DNA of 64,000 nt. Source: an uncultured Halanaerobiales bacterium (GTDB taxonomy: Bacteria > Bacillota > Halanaerobiia > Halanaerobiales > M55B127). Under the pieces are notes generated by a model. That model ran no database searches and was not told the origin of the DNA. It worked only from the letters and a program-made list of their open reading frames with translations. Location of the stretch: positions 1 through 64,000 of the forward strand of contig CAJXKY010000002.1 in the NCBI GenBank assembly GCA_913055675.1, given 5' to 3'. A program made the translations under genes and the position numbers. Shown here in pieces: positions 9,448 to 17,549 of the stretch; within the stretch, counting starts at the first letter, position 1, and every line of letters starts with the position of its first letter.

Positions 9448-10122
9448 TCAGTCCTCGTGATATTCTTCGTTAACTAAGGTTCTGGGACCACCGTCACGGA
9501 ATACTTCCCAATCTTTCGGTGGTTCATATTCTATTAACTCTTCTAATCTATCTAATTCACAACCTCTGTCATAAATTAACTCCCAGGCACAATCGGTATC
9601 AGGATCAACTTCACATTCCCCATTTTGTGAACCACCACAGGGACCATTTAGAAGTCCTTTTGCACATCTTGCAACTGGGCAGATTCCAAAATATTGATCC
9701 AAGACACATTCTCCACAACCGATACAGCGTTCTGCCCATTCCCCAACTGCAGTTGTTGCACCATAAAATGATGTGTTTAAACCTGGTAAAACTACTTTTT
9801 TAGGATATCTTTCTACAAGATGTTGAACTCCAATTCCGCAAGCTAGAGACAGTATAATATCATTTCTTTTAATCTCTTTTTCAATTTCATCGATAAATTC
9901 AAAATCACACTGTCTTTTGGCAGTAAGGGTTTCAATTTCTATATCTCGACCTTTATTAGCATAATATGTTCTTAATATTTCAGCTAACGAATTTACTTCT
10001 CTTTCTCCACCTGCTAAACTTACTGTAACACAAGTCCCACAGCCGGCAATTAGTAGTTTATTGAAGTCATCACCTAACATATCTATAATTTCTTTTACCT
10101 TTTTTTGTTCAGCAACAATCAT
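9448..10122 (-). CDS. metV: MetV, cysteine-rich partner of methylene-THF reductase
   Basis: A 224-residue MTHFR C-terminal-type protein. The N-terminal half has the GCGTCVTVSLAGGEREV and LACGIGVQHL pattern; the C-terminal half is cysteine-rich (CIGCGECVLD, CPVARCAKGLLNGPCGG, ECEVDPDTDCAW), fit for [4Fe-4S] and zinc binding. MetV forms a complex with MetF and feeds electrons to or from it. It overlaps the upstream gene by the ATGA four-base junction and precedes metF by 13 bp, so all three are probably translated together. Confidence 0.92.
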   Translation of the reverse strand: MIVAEQKKVKEIIDMLGDDFNKLLIAGCGTCVTVSLAGGEREVNSLAEILRTYYANKGRDIEIETLTAKRQCDFEFIDEIEKEIKRNDIILSLACGIGVQHLVERYPKKVVLPGLNTSFYGATTAVGEWAERCIGCGECVLDQYFGICPVARCAKGLLNGPCGGSQNGECEVDPDTDCAWELIYDRGCELDRLEELIEYEPPKDWEVFRDGGPRTLVNEEYHED

Positions 10123-11468
10123 TTTTGATCACCCTCTTTCCACCGTAACAGGAAGTCATTTAAGTCTTCTTCCATTCTCGGTGAAAGACGTTCAAACTGA
10201 ACCCTAGTTTTCCCCAGTTCTAATTCTTCTAATGTATTTCTAATTTGATTGGAAATCCTTTCTCCTCTACCATCACCATTGATGTGTTTACAAGATTCCT
10301 CAAAGCAACCTAAAATGAGTAATCTACTCTCTTTTTTTCTTAAATAGGAGAATATTTCATCTTTTTTTATGCTGCTTGCACATGGTATTTTTTCTATATC
10401 AAGATCATTAAACTTATCTTTATCTAATTTCTGAAAGGCTGTATCCGCAGAATTTTCGCACATTAGAACCTTTAGAGTTAAATCGTTTTCTTTGGGTTCT
10501 GTGTTTTCTACATATGAAATAGCATCTGCTGGACAGTGTGATAAACAAGCATCACAACCATAACAAGCTAGTTCGTTAATTTTCATGGCATCAGCTTTTT
10601 CATCTTTGTCTATTGCTCCATGAGGACATACCCGGTAACAGGTATAACATAAAATACATTTTTGTTCATCAATTTCTCTATCTTTTTCTGTTAATGGTTC
10701 TACTCCATTTAAATTTGACTTTATTTCATTAAGTGTAAAATTAATTTCTAAATTAAGATCAGAGTAAGCATTTGGTCCTCTTGCTCCAGCCAGGGAGTAA
10801 ACTCCTCTTTTACCAGTTAAGGTTGGTTGTAAGTATATGTTTTCTGACTGAATATATTCATTATCTCCCATTTCGATATTTAAAAGTCTAGCAACTCGTG
10901 TAATCTTTTGAGATGGTTTTAAAATTGGTGCTGTAATTATCGATCCCTTTAAATCAAGGTTTAAATCACCACGTTTATAATTAACTTGGCCCTTTTCATT
11001 TACTTCTATACCATCCATCTCATATTTTAAAAAGATAACCCCTAACTGTCTTGCTTTATCAAATAGGTTGTCATTATCTTCGATGAAACGCATTGAACGA
11101 TAGAGAAAATATATTTCTTTATTTTTATATTCTTTTTTTGCCCTTATCGCAGCATTTAAGGTTTCTCTATTTATTATTGCCGGAGAAATTTTTTGATAGT
11201 CTTGTATAAATATAATATCTTCATTTTCATCAATTTTAGCTAAGTAGTTATTTAGATTTATAGTCTCTGATAGTGGGTTTTCTCTAATGGCTTCTAAATT
11301 AATTACTATATTTTTAACTGTTGCATTATGGATATTATCATTTTTGTCATATTCAATTTGAAAATTACCAATCTCTCCCTTACATTCTACTAGGGAATCC
11401 GGGCTAACGCACAGGGACTTAAGTTCAGGTGATTTTATTTTTTCACCGATAAACATTACATCATACAT
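10119..11468 (-). CDS. HdrA-like C-terminal module fused to an MvhD-like domain
   Basis: A 449-residue protein without a GxGxxG dinucleotide site. Residues 1-250 resemble the middle of HdrA (IYFLYRSMRFI and AGARGPNAYSD where HdrA has FMDIR and TGPK). Residues 271-281 (CILCYTCYRVC) and 302-312 (CYGCDACLSHC) are two [4Fe-4S] motifs. Residues 330-449 look like MvhD, with MCENSA, PCASS and GCFEESCKHINGDGRGERI, although the first CxxC is reduced to one cysteine. Together with the next gene it seems to make a split HdrA. It lies immediately before metV and may link MetFV to the Hdr-Flx complex (inference). Confidence 0.75.
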   Translation of the reverse strand: MYDVMFIGEKIKSPELKSLCVSPDSLVECKGEIGNFQIEYDKNDNIHNATVKNIVINLEAIRENPLSETINLNNYLAKIDENEDIIFIQDYQKISPAIINRETLNAAIRAKKEYKNKEIYFLYRSMRFIEDNDNLFDKARQLGVIFLKYEMDGIEVNEKGQVNYKRGDLNLDLKGSIITAPILKPSQKITRVARLLNIEMGDNEYIQSENIYLQPTLTGKRGVYSLAGARGPNAYSDLNLEINFTLNEIKSNLNGVEPLTEKDREIDEQKCILCYTCYRVCPHGAIDKDEKADAMKINELACYGCDACLSHCPADAISYVENTEPKENDLTLKVLMCENSADTAFQKLDKDKFNDLDIEKIPCASSIKKDEIFSYLRKKESRLLILGCFEESCKHINGDGRGERISNQIRNTLEELELGKTRVQFERLSPRMEEDLNDFLLRWKEGDQK

Positions 11469-11472
11469 CTAT

Positions 11473-12513
11473 TTATCCCCCTGTCTGAATTTCATTAATT
11501 ATTTTGTAAGCTACGTTTTTACTGTCACTTAAAGTTCCAGCGATATCTTTTGGTCCCTTTATAGTACCTGCTAAATAAACTTGAGTCCTTTTTTCATCTT
11601 CAATTGGATAAAGAAATCCATATTCATCTAATTGAAGGTTGAATAATTGAGACCATTTTTCATTTATTTCCTTAGCATGTATACCTTCTGAAAGTACAAG
11701 TAAGTCTGTTTTCAAATTATCTTTTTTTCCCTTGTTTTGATCTTCAAAAAAGATATTTACATGTTCTTCATTACTACTTACTTTAATCGGCTTACAGTTG
11801 ATATAGCCTATGTCATTATCTTCTAATTTTTGATAACTTAGTTCCTGTAGATAGCCACCTTCTTGAAGATCCATGAAAAATATTGTGATATCTATATCAG
11901 GAAAAAAGTGTTTTAAAACTCTGGCCATCCGGTAAGAATACCCACAACAGATTCTGGAACAATATTTTGCTTTTTCTTGAATACTCCTTGACCCGTTACA
12001 TAGAATAAAGACAGCAGAATCAGGTTCAAAACCGAGATTAATTTTATTAGGTTGGGCAAGGTGGTCTTTTCTGCTTTTAAAGAATTCTTCTAACTCGCTG
12101 GCCCAAATAATTCTTTCATCTTGATCAACTTCTGGGGTCCCGGTTTCGAGATCTGACCATTGGGTATAACCAGTAGCTATAACTATATAATCCAGATCAT
12201 TGATTGAACTGAATTCCCCTTCCCTCTCAATTCCAAGTCTATAGCTACCAGGCTTACCCTCAAAATCATTAACTCTGGTCTGATAAAGTTTTTCTATATT
12301 CTCAAGTTCTTCAACCTCGTTGAAAATTTCATCTACTAAACAAAGATTATCTTTTAAACAGATATCAACTGCTTTACAACCATAATCTTTAATATTACCA
12401 CCGATTTGATCTGACTTTTCTATAATTATGACCTGATTGTTTTTCCTTGCTAGTTCAACTGCAGCCTGTGCTCCTGCGATTCCACCTCCGATTATAGCTA
12501 TCTTTTTCATCAT
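11473..12513 (-). CDS. HdrA-like FAD protein (N-terminal half of a split HdrA)
   Basis: A 346-residue flavoprotein with GGGIAGAQAAVELA at residue 8 onward, GGNIKDYGCKAVDICLKDN where HdrA has its first cysteines, ILCNGSRSI and the HdrA signature KYCSRICCGYSYRM near residues 185-200. It ends at the GTIKGPKDIAGTLSDS segment that in full HdrA precedes the ferredoxin domain. The next gene starts four bases later and supplies the missing ferredoxin motifs. It is probably the flavin part of a second HdrA-type unit dedicated to the MetFV side. Confidence 0.82.
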   Translation of the reverse strand: MMKKIAIIGGGIAGAQAAVELARKNNQVIIIEKSDQIGGNIKDYGCKAVDICLKDNLCLVDEIFNEVEELENIEKLYQTRVNDFEGKPGSYRLGIEREGEFSSINDLDYIVIATGYTQWSDLETGTPEVDQDERIIWASELEEFFKSRKDHLAQPNKINLGFEPDSAVFILCNGSRSIQEKAKYCSRICCGYSYRMARVLKHFFPDIDITIFFMDLQEGGYLQELSYQKLEDNDIGYINCKPIKVSSNEEHVNIFFEDQNKGKKDNLKTDLLVLSEGIHAKEINEKWSQLFNLQLDEYGFLYPIEDEKRTQVYLAGTIKGPKDIAGTLSDSKNVAYKIINEIQTGG

Positions 12514-12530
12514 ATATTCTCTCCTTTAAA

Positions 12531-13325
12531 TTAATCCATTTCACCCGAACGACAGGCTTTTATATATCTTTGTCCATAAGGATCTCTATTCAATAGTACT
12601 TCTGCTGATTTAACTAGTTTCATCATATGTTCATCAAGTGGGTCTATAATAGCTGAGTCTAGTCCTCTATCCATTGCCATCATTAAAAATGCCTGATTTA
12701 ATAGACAGCGATTTGGTAATCCAAATGAAACATTACTAAGACCACAGGTGATATGTACATCTGTATTCCAGTCTGTAATTCCTGTAATAGTATCTAAAAC
12801 CTGAATACCAAATTTACCATCTACACTTATTGGTTTGATTATAGGATCAATAAATACATTTTCTAAAGGTACTCCATCATTGTCTAAATCAGTACAAAGT
12901 TTATCTGCAATTTTTAACCTTTGATCTGCTGTTTCCGGCATCCCTTCATCACTAAGACATAAAGCTACTACCTTTGCATCATACTCTTTTATTAAAGGAA
13001 GAATCTTATCATATCTTTCTTTTTCAGCAGTGATTGAATTAATCATCGGAATCCCATCATGAATTTCAGCTGCTTTCTCGATTGCTTTTTCATTTGGACT
13101 ATCAAGTGATAAAGGTACATCTGTAACTTCTTGAACGGTTTGAACAAGCCAAATAAGATGTTCTATTTCATCCCAAACAAAGGCACCTGAATTGACATCT
13201 ACATAGGAAGCACCTGCTTCTACCTGTTGTTTAGCAATATCTTGAATATATTCTTTGTCTCTTTCTTCTATTTTTTCTTTAATAACATCACGAGTTGAAT
13301 TAATTAATTCTCCAATAACAATCAT
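12531..13325 (-). CDS. mtgA: Methyl-THF:corrinoid methyltransferase (MtgA type)
   Basis: A 264-residue pterin-binding TIM barrel related to AcsE and the MetH folate domain: GELINSTRDVI at the start, AGASYVDVNSGA, PLSLDSPNEKAIE, DPIIKPISVD and CGLSNVSFGLPNR. These enzymes move the methyl group between methyl-cobalamin and THF. With the corrinoid proteins and MttB-family proteins just upstream it completes the three-part betaine:THF methyl transfer system known from Desulfitobacterium. The start at 13325 has no close ribosome site; see the hairpin at 13333-13370. Confidence 0.88.
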   Translation of the reverse strand: MIVIGELINSTRDVIKEKIEERDKEYIQDIAKQQVEAGASYVDVNSGAFVWDEIEHLIWLVQTVQEVTDVPLSLDSPNEKAIEKAAEIHDGIPMINSITAEKERYDKILPLIKEYDAKVVALCLSDEGMPETADQRLKIADKLCTDLDNDGVPLENVFIDPIIKPISVDGKFGIQVLDTITGITDWNTDVHITCGLSNVSFGLPNRCLLNQAFLMMAMDRGLDSAIIDPLDEHMMKLVKSAEVLLNRDPYGQRYIKACRSGEMD

Positions 13326-13370
13326 AATTTATGATTACCGAAATTTTTAATCGGTAATCTTACACCTCCC
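13326..13370 (-). promoter_or_regulatory. Hairpin placed between Shine-Dalgarno site and start codon of the mtgA-like gene
   Basis: On the minus strand GGGAGGTG (13363-13370) is followed by a perfect 9-bp inverted repeat, GATTACCGA (13351-13359 read on the minus strand) and TCGGTAATC (13333-13341), with a 9-base loop, and then the ATG at 13325. The linear gap from GGGAGGTG to ATG is 37 bases. With the 27-base hairpin folded it becomes 10 bases, a normal spacing. Stop codons in frame just upstream exclude an earlier start. This looks like a structure-dependent ribosome binding site. Confidence 0.6.
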
Positions 13371-13393
13371 AATTATTATTTGATATTTTTATT

Positions 13394-15382
13394 TTACCAC
13401 GGCTTTCCAACCGCTGTAATCTCTATTCTACTTTCTATAAATAATTTTTCTTCATCTTTAGTATTTTCATTCTGTCCGAGATATTCACTATATTTATCAT
13501 CTTTAGCTATATTAATCTCAATATTACTAGCTCCCGCGGAATCGGCTTTTTGATATGCAAGTTTTTCACCAATTTTTTTTGCAAAAGACTGAGCCTTTTT
13601 AAAATCTTTGAAAAATTTTCGTTCTTGAGGAGTATGGACTGAAAATCCTCCCCCTTCTCCAGGTTTAATGAGAATAATTACTTTTTCTATTACTTTTCCT
13701 CCTACAGTCCCCACTGCATTTGCTACTTCAGCGTAATCGGGTAATATTAATTTAGTGTTCATTTTTTCTGCAATCTGGGGAAAATATGCTTCAACTGGTG
13801 CTCCTACAGCGATTAAGGATAGATTACATTTTAAATGAAATTCTATTTTTTGTTCCTTGTTTTTAGAGTTCATCATTTTTTTAAGAAAATATTTACTATC
13901 ACTACTTGTAAGTGATAATTCATGACCTTCTTCTGAAACTAAGACCTCTGTAATAACTGAACCTATTTTATAATATATTTCTTGGTAAACGTGGTTTATA
14001 AATGTTTGTTGATTTTTGTCATAACGATTGGCCATAATATTTATTCCAATATTTGCGGCATCAACATCCCACTGTTTATAGTTTCCACTAATGTGTAATA
14101 AATCAGTAGGAGTAAGTCCTGCTCTATGGACTGAACCAACCTTAACAAGATGATCCCACGGTAATATATCTGGTGATTTGTTAAGTTTTTTTGAGATATA
14201 GTGCAATGTATGTGGTTTATCCTTAATTATTTTTAAAATTGCTTTTTCAGTATCAGAGAGTTCAAAGTTTTCAGGATCTTTAACATAAGTTAAAACGGTA
14301 GTTGGCTGACTGGACAGAGGATAATAGTTACTATCTTTAATTTCACTTAACTCTTGATAAAGATGGGAATGCTTTTTAACTATCCAGCTTAAAGGAAAGA
14401 CCTTTTGAGGGCCTATTGAAATAATTTTATCTTTAGAAATTTGAATAAAACTATCTCCTCCAATACCAATAGTTGTAATATCAGCAGCTTTAACCCTTGT
14501 CAGCCAACCTCCTACTTTAGCCCCCTTTTTTGTAAGACGGGGCTTACCATCATATAAAATAGCAATATCAGTAGTAGTTCCCCCCATATCTACTACAATT
14601 CCGTTTTTAATATCAGTTAAAGTCTTAGCACCGATTATACTTGCTGCTGGACCCGAAAGGGAAGTTTCAACCGGTTTTTCTCTTGCAACTTTTTCATTAA
14701 TTAAACTTCCATCTCCTCTTACTACCATCAGTGGTGCTTCAATATTTCTTTTCTGCAAATTCTTTTTAACTGCTTTAATTAAATCGGTTATTAAGGGCAT
14801 TAATCTGGCGTTAAAAACTGCTGTTACTGATCTTTCTTTAAAACCCAATTCAGAACTTAACTGATGGGCGCAAACTACAGGATAACCAGTAAGTTCTTTA
14901 ATAAGGGTTTTTAATTCATTTTCCTGGGTTGGGTTTCTTATACTTAAGTACCCCGAAACAGCAAAGGCATCTACTTTATTTTTCATTCTTTCAATTTCGA
15001 TCCTTGCTTGTTTTAAATCGATCTCACATTGAATTTTTCCTTTTATATTACAGCCCCCCTCAATATTGAAATAATGAGGGGTTGGTATTTTTTCTTTAAT
15101 TTCTTTACCAATCGTAACTAATCCTACTTCAGCCCCTTGACCTTCAACTATTGAATTTGTGGCTAAAGTTGTAGAAAGAGATACCATTTTTATATCTTCT
15201 TTATTAATATTTTTTTCTACTTTCTTTAGTAGGCTAGTCAGGCAATTTTCAATTGCAATACTTAAATCATGGCGAGTAGTTAATACTTTAGTTTTACTAC
15301 ATATTTTTCTACTTTCGATATCAAATATTACTCCATCAGTATAAGTACCTCCGGTATCTATGCCTAAGGCCAGGTTAGCCAT
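13394..15382 (-). CDS. Hydantoinase/oxoprolinase-family ASKHA protein, possibly corrinoid-related
   Basis: A 662-residue protein of the hydantoinase A/oxoprolinase/acetone-carboxylase-beta superfamily: phosphate-binding loop GIDTGGTYTDGV at residues 7-18, LATNSIVEG, LSGPAASIIGA and VDMGGTTTDIAIL. This fold hydrolyses ATP. Genes of this type recur beside MttB-type methyltransferases. One idea is that it serves in cobalamin reactivation, but it has no ferredoxin-like cysteine cluster as in RamA, so that role is only inference. Breakdown of a hydantoin such as creatinine-derived N-methylhydantoin is another possibility, although no HyuB-type partner is present. It sits 28 bp after the MttB-family gene. 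Start ATG at 15382 after GGGGG. Confidence 0.7.
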   Translation of the reverse strand: MANLALGIDTGGTYTDGVIFDIESRKICSKTKVLTTRHDLSIAIENCLTSLLKKVEKNINKEDIKMVSLSTTLATNSIVEGQGAEVGLVTIGKEIKEKIPTPHYFNIEGGCNIKGKIQCEIDLKQARIEIERMKNKVDAFAVSGYLSIRNPTQENELKTLIKELTGYPVVCAHQLSSELGFKERSVTAVFNARLMPLITDLIKAVKKNLQKRNIEAPLMVVRGDGSLINEKVAREKPVETSLSGPAASIIGAKTLTDIKNGIVVDMGGTTTDIAILYDGKPRLTKKGAKVGGWLTRVKAADITTIGIGGDSFIQISKDKIISIGPQKVFPLSWIVKKHSHLYQELSEIKDSNYYPLSSQPTTVLTYVKDPENFELSDTEKAILKIIKDKPHTLHYISKKLNKSPDILPWDHLVKVGSVHRAGLTPTDLLHISGNYKQWDVDAANIGINIMANRYDKNQQTFINHVYQEIYYKIGSVITEVLVSEEGHELSLTSSDSKYFLKKMMNSKNKEQKIEFHLKCNLSLIAVGAPVEAYFPQIAEKMNTKLILPDYAEVANAVGTVGGKVIEKVIILIKPGEGGGFSVHTPQERKFFKDFKKAQSFAKKIGEKLAYQKADSAGASNIEINIAKDDKYSEYLGQNENTKDEEKLFIESRIEITAVGKPW

Positions 15383-15410
15383 TACAATGCCCCCTTAATT
15401 ATTTGAATAC

Positions 15411-16862
15411 TTAATCTAACTTACTTTCTGCCTCATCTACTACATCTTGTAACTTTTGCTGGATATCTTCTGGTAATGGTTCTGGTTTATAATTTTCTAA
15501 GATATTTTTAACCTTTTCGTTTGCCCTATCAAAGAGCGTTTTTTTACCCTCTTGTTCCCAATTTTCATAAAATTGTCTTTTGAATAAATCAGGATAATAG
15601 GTTTCTTTTTTGAAGTATTTCATAGTATGTTCTTCACCGAGGAAATGCCCCCCTGGTCCAACCTTATCGATTAAATCAACAGCTAGAGTTTCATCATTAA
15701 CTTCAATGCCTTGCACTATTCTACGAGCATAACCAATTAGATCATTATTAATGACAAGATTTTCTAGTGAAGCAGCATTTCCATGTTCAATATATCCAAC
15801 ATCATGGTTTAAGTTTGCTCCTGCTTGAGCTGTCATTAAAATAGAGATTGCATCTTCTATACAGGCTTGTTCATCAACTATTTTAGAATCTGTACATCCA
15901 GCAGTACCAAACATTGGAATATCTAAATAGTTAGAAATGTCAGCTAAAGCTGCCATCATCAAATCAAATTCAGGAGCTCCATAAGAGAATATTGTTGTAT
16001 TCATATCCATGATTGTAAAGACTCCACCCATAATAAAGGGACTACCTTCATTAGTTTGTTGATTTAATACTAAACCACTTAAACTTTCCGCTAAACCGTT
16101 TGTCATTGCACCTGCTAGAGTAGCTGGTACTGTTCCACCTGCCATGATACAAGGAGTATAGACTACAGGAAGTTGTTTTTTACCAGCTAACATTAATTTT
16201 TGTGCTGCATCTTCAGCATGTTGTAAAGGGGAAATAGGTTCAGCATAAAGTGTCATAAAGGGGTGTCTTTTTAATTCTTCTTCTCCACCGGCAACGATTT
16301 CACACATCTTTATAATATCAGCATAACCTTCTACATCATTAGCTGTTATTACAATTGGTTTTGAAGTATTGTTTACCATTGCCTGGAATTGATGTCTATC
16401 ATATACCAGTTGTGGTACATCCTGTACAATACCTAAAGACATTACAAAGTCCATATTTTCTAAAGCATCTATGGTTTTAGTAGCCATTGATACTGTTTTT
16501 TTGCTGGCAGGTATTCTATCCTGGGTATATGGGTCTATAAAAAAGGGTGTATCTGAACCTGTACCGAAATATGCATTATTACCAGTTAGTTCCATTGCTC
16601 TCTTACCCGTTCTACTATTAGATAATGTTACTTTTGAAGGAACTGTTCTAAGTGCTTTTTCTACTAAACTGGCTGGAATTCTAACTCGGTTTCCATCTAC
16701 AAAACAGCCAGCTTTTTTCATGGTTTCAATCGCTTCATCTTCATAATATACAACCCCGGTTCTTTCCAACACTTCTTTGGCTGCTCCGAGTATTCTCTTT
16801 ATCTGATCATGTGAAAGTACTTCTAAATTTTGAGTTCCCTTAGCCCTATAATTACTCTTCAT
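15411..16862 (-). CDS. mtgB: MttB-family (non-pyrrolysine) betaine-type methyltransferase
   Basis: A 483-residue MttB-superfamily TIM barrel without an in-frame stop. Family blocks include YAEPISPLQHAEDA, VVYTPCIMAGGTVPATLAGA, MGGVFTIMDMNTTIFSYGAPE and DKVGPGGHFLGEEHT. By eye it is about half identical to the copy at 17550-19040 and more distant from the one at 353-1774. It is preceded by its own corrinoid protein gene (27 bp gap). The BCCT transporter and mtgA-like gene make glycine betaine or a related quaternary amine the likely methyl donor; symbol and substrate are inferred from context. Confidence 0.85.
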   Translation of the reverse strand: MKSNYRAKGTQNLEVLSHDQIKRILGAAKEVLERTGVVYYEDEAIETMKKAGCFVDGNRVRIPASLVEKALRTVPSKVTLSNSRTGKRAMELTGNNAYFGTGSDTPFFIDPYTQDRIPASKKTVSMATKTIDALENMDFVMSLGIVQDVPQLVYDRHQFQAMVNNTSKPIVITANDVEGYADIIKMCEIVAGGEEELKRHPFMTLYAEPISPLQHAEDAAQKLMLAGKKQLPVVYTPCIMAGGTVPATLAGAMTNGLAESLSGLVLNQQTNEGSPFIMGGVFTIMDMNTTIFSYGAPEFDLMMAALADISNYLDIPMFGTAGCTDSKIVDEQACIEDAISILMTAQAGANLNHDVGYIEHGNAASLENLVINNDLIGYARRIVQGIEVNDETLAVDLIDKVGPGGHFLGEEHTMKYFKKETYYPDLFKRQFYENWEQEGKKTLFDRANEKVKNILENYKPEPLPEDIQQKLQDVVDEAESKLD

Positions 16863-16889
16863 CTATTTTTCACCATCCTCTCTACTTTA

Positions 16890-17525
16890 CTATTTGTTAA
16901 TTAAATCAAAGGCTAAATCTTTAGCTGAAGCTGCATCAGGAGCCCAACCGTCTGCACCGATTTCATCTGCAAATTCTTTTGTTACAGGTGCTCCACCAAC
17001 CATAATTTTAACTGAATCTCTTAAACCTTCTTCTTCTAATATTTCAATTGTATCTCTCATTGAAAGCATTGTAGTGGTTAAAAGGGCACTCATCCCTAAA
17101 ACATCAGGTTTATGTTCTTTTACTTTTTCAGCGAATTCACTAGGCGAGATATCGGTACCTAAATTAACTATTTCTAAACCTCCACTTTCCATCATCATAC
17201 CAACTAGGTTTTTACCTATATCATGTAGATCCCCAGAAACAGTACCTAAAAGTACTTTACCCTCTGAAGGCATTTCGCCTTCCAGTAAAAGTGGTTTAAC
17301 TATGTTCATTCCACCTTTCATTGACTTGGCGGACATTAGAACTTCTGGTACAAACATATCACCAGCTTTAAATCTTTTCCCTACTACGTTCATTCCATTA
17401 ATTAATCCTTTTTCTATAATTGTGTTTGGTTCTATTCCTTCATCTACCGCAGCTTGTGTTAATTCAATAACTTGATCTTGATTACCTTCTATAACAGCTT
17501 GACTCATTTTTTCAAAATCAGCCAT
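16890..17525 (-). CDS. mtgC: Methyltransferase corrinoid protein (copy 2)
   Basis: A 211-residue MtbC/MtgC-type protein. It has an N-terminal helical cap, then the B12-binding domain with the cobalt-ligating DLHDIG motif near residue 99, SALLTTT near 146 and VGGAPV near 175. It carries the methyl group between the MttB-family enzyme and the THF methyltransferase. It differs from the copy at 19059-19697 at nine residues plus one extra C-terminal residue, so about 96 percent identical. Here the start is ATG at 17525 after AAGGAGG. Confidence 0.94.
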   Translation of the reverse strand: MADFEKMSQAVIEGNQDQVIELTQAAVDEGIEPNTIIEKGLINGMNVVGKRFKAGDMFVPEVLMSAKSMKGGMNIVKPLLLEGEMPSEGKVLLGTVSGDLHDIGKNLVGMMMESGGLEIVNLGTDISPSEFAEKVKEHKPDVLGMSALLTTTMLSMRDTIEILEEEGLRDSVKIMVGGAPVTKEFADEIGADGWAPDAASAKDLAFDLINK

Positions 17526-17549
17526 TTTTTAATTCCTCCTTAAGCATTT

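Noticed and set aside
16894-17475. Open frame of 193 codons on the plus strand opposite the corrinoid gene; a similar one lies at 19180-19647
   Set aside because: Both are antisense shadows of the two corrinoid genes, made long by their codon pattern; no ribosome site or family likeness.
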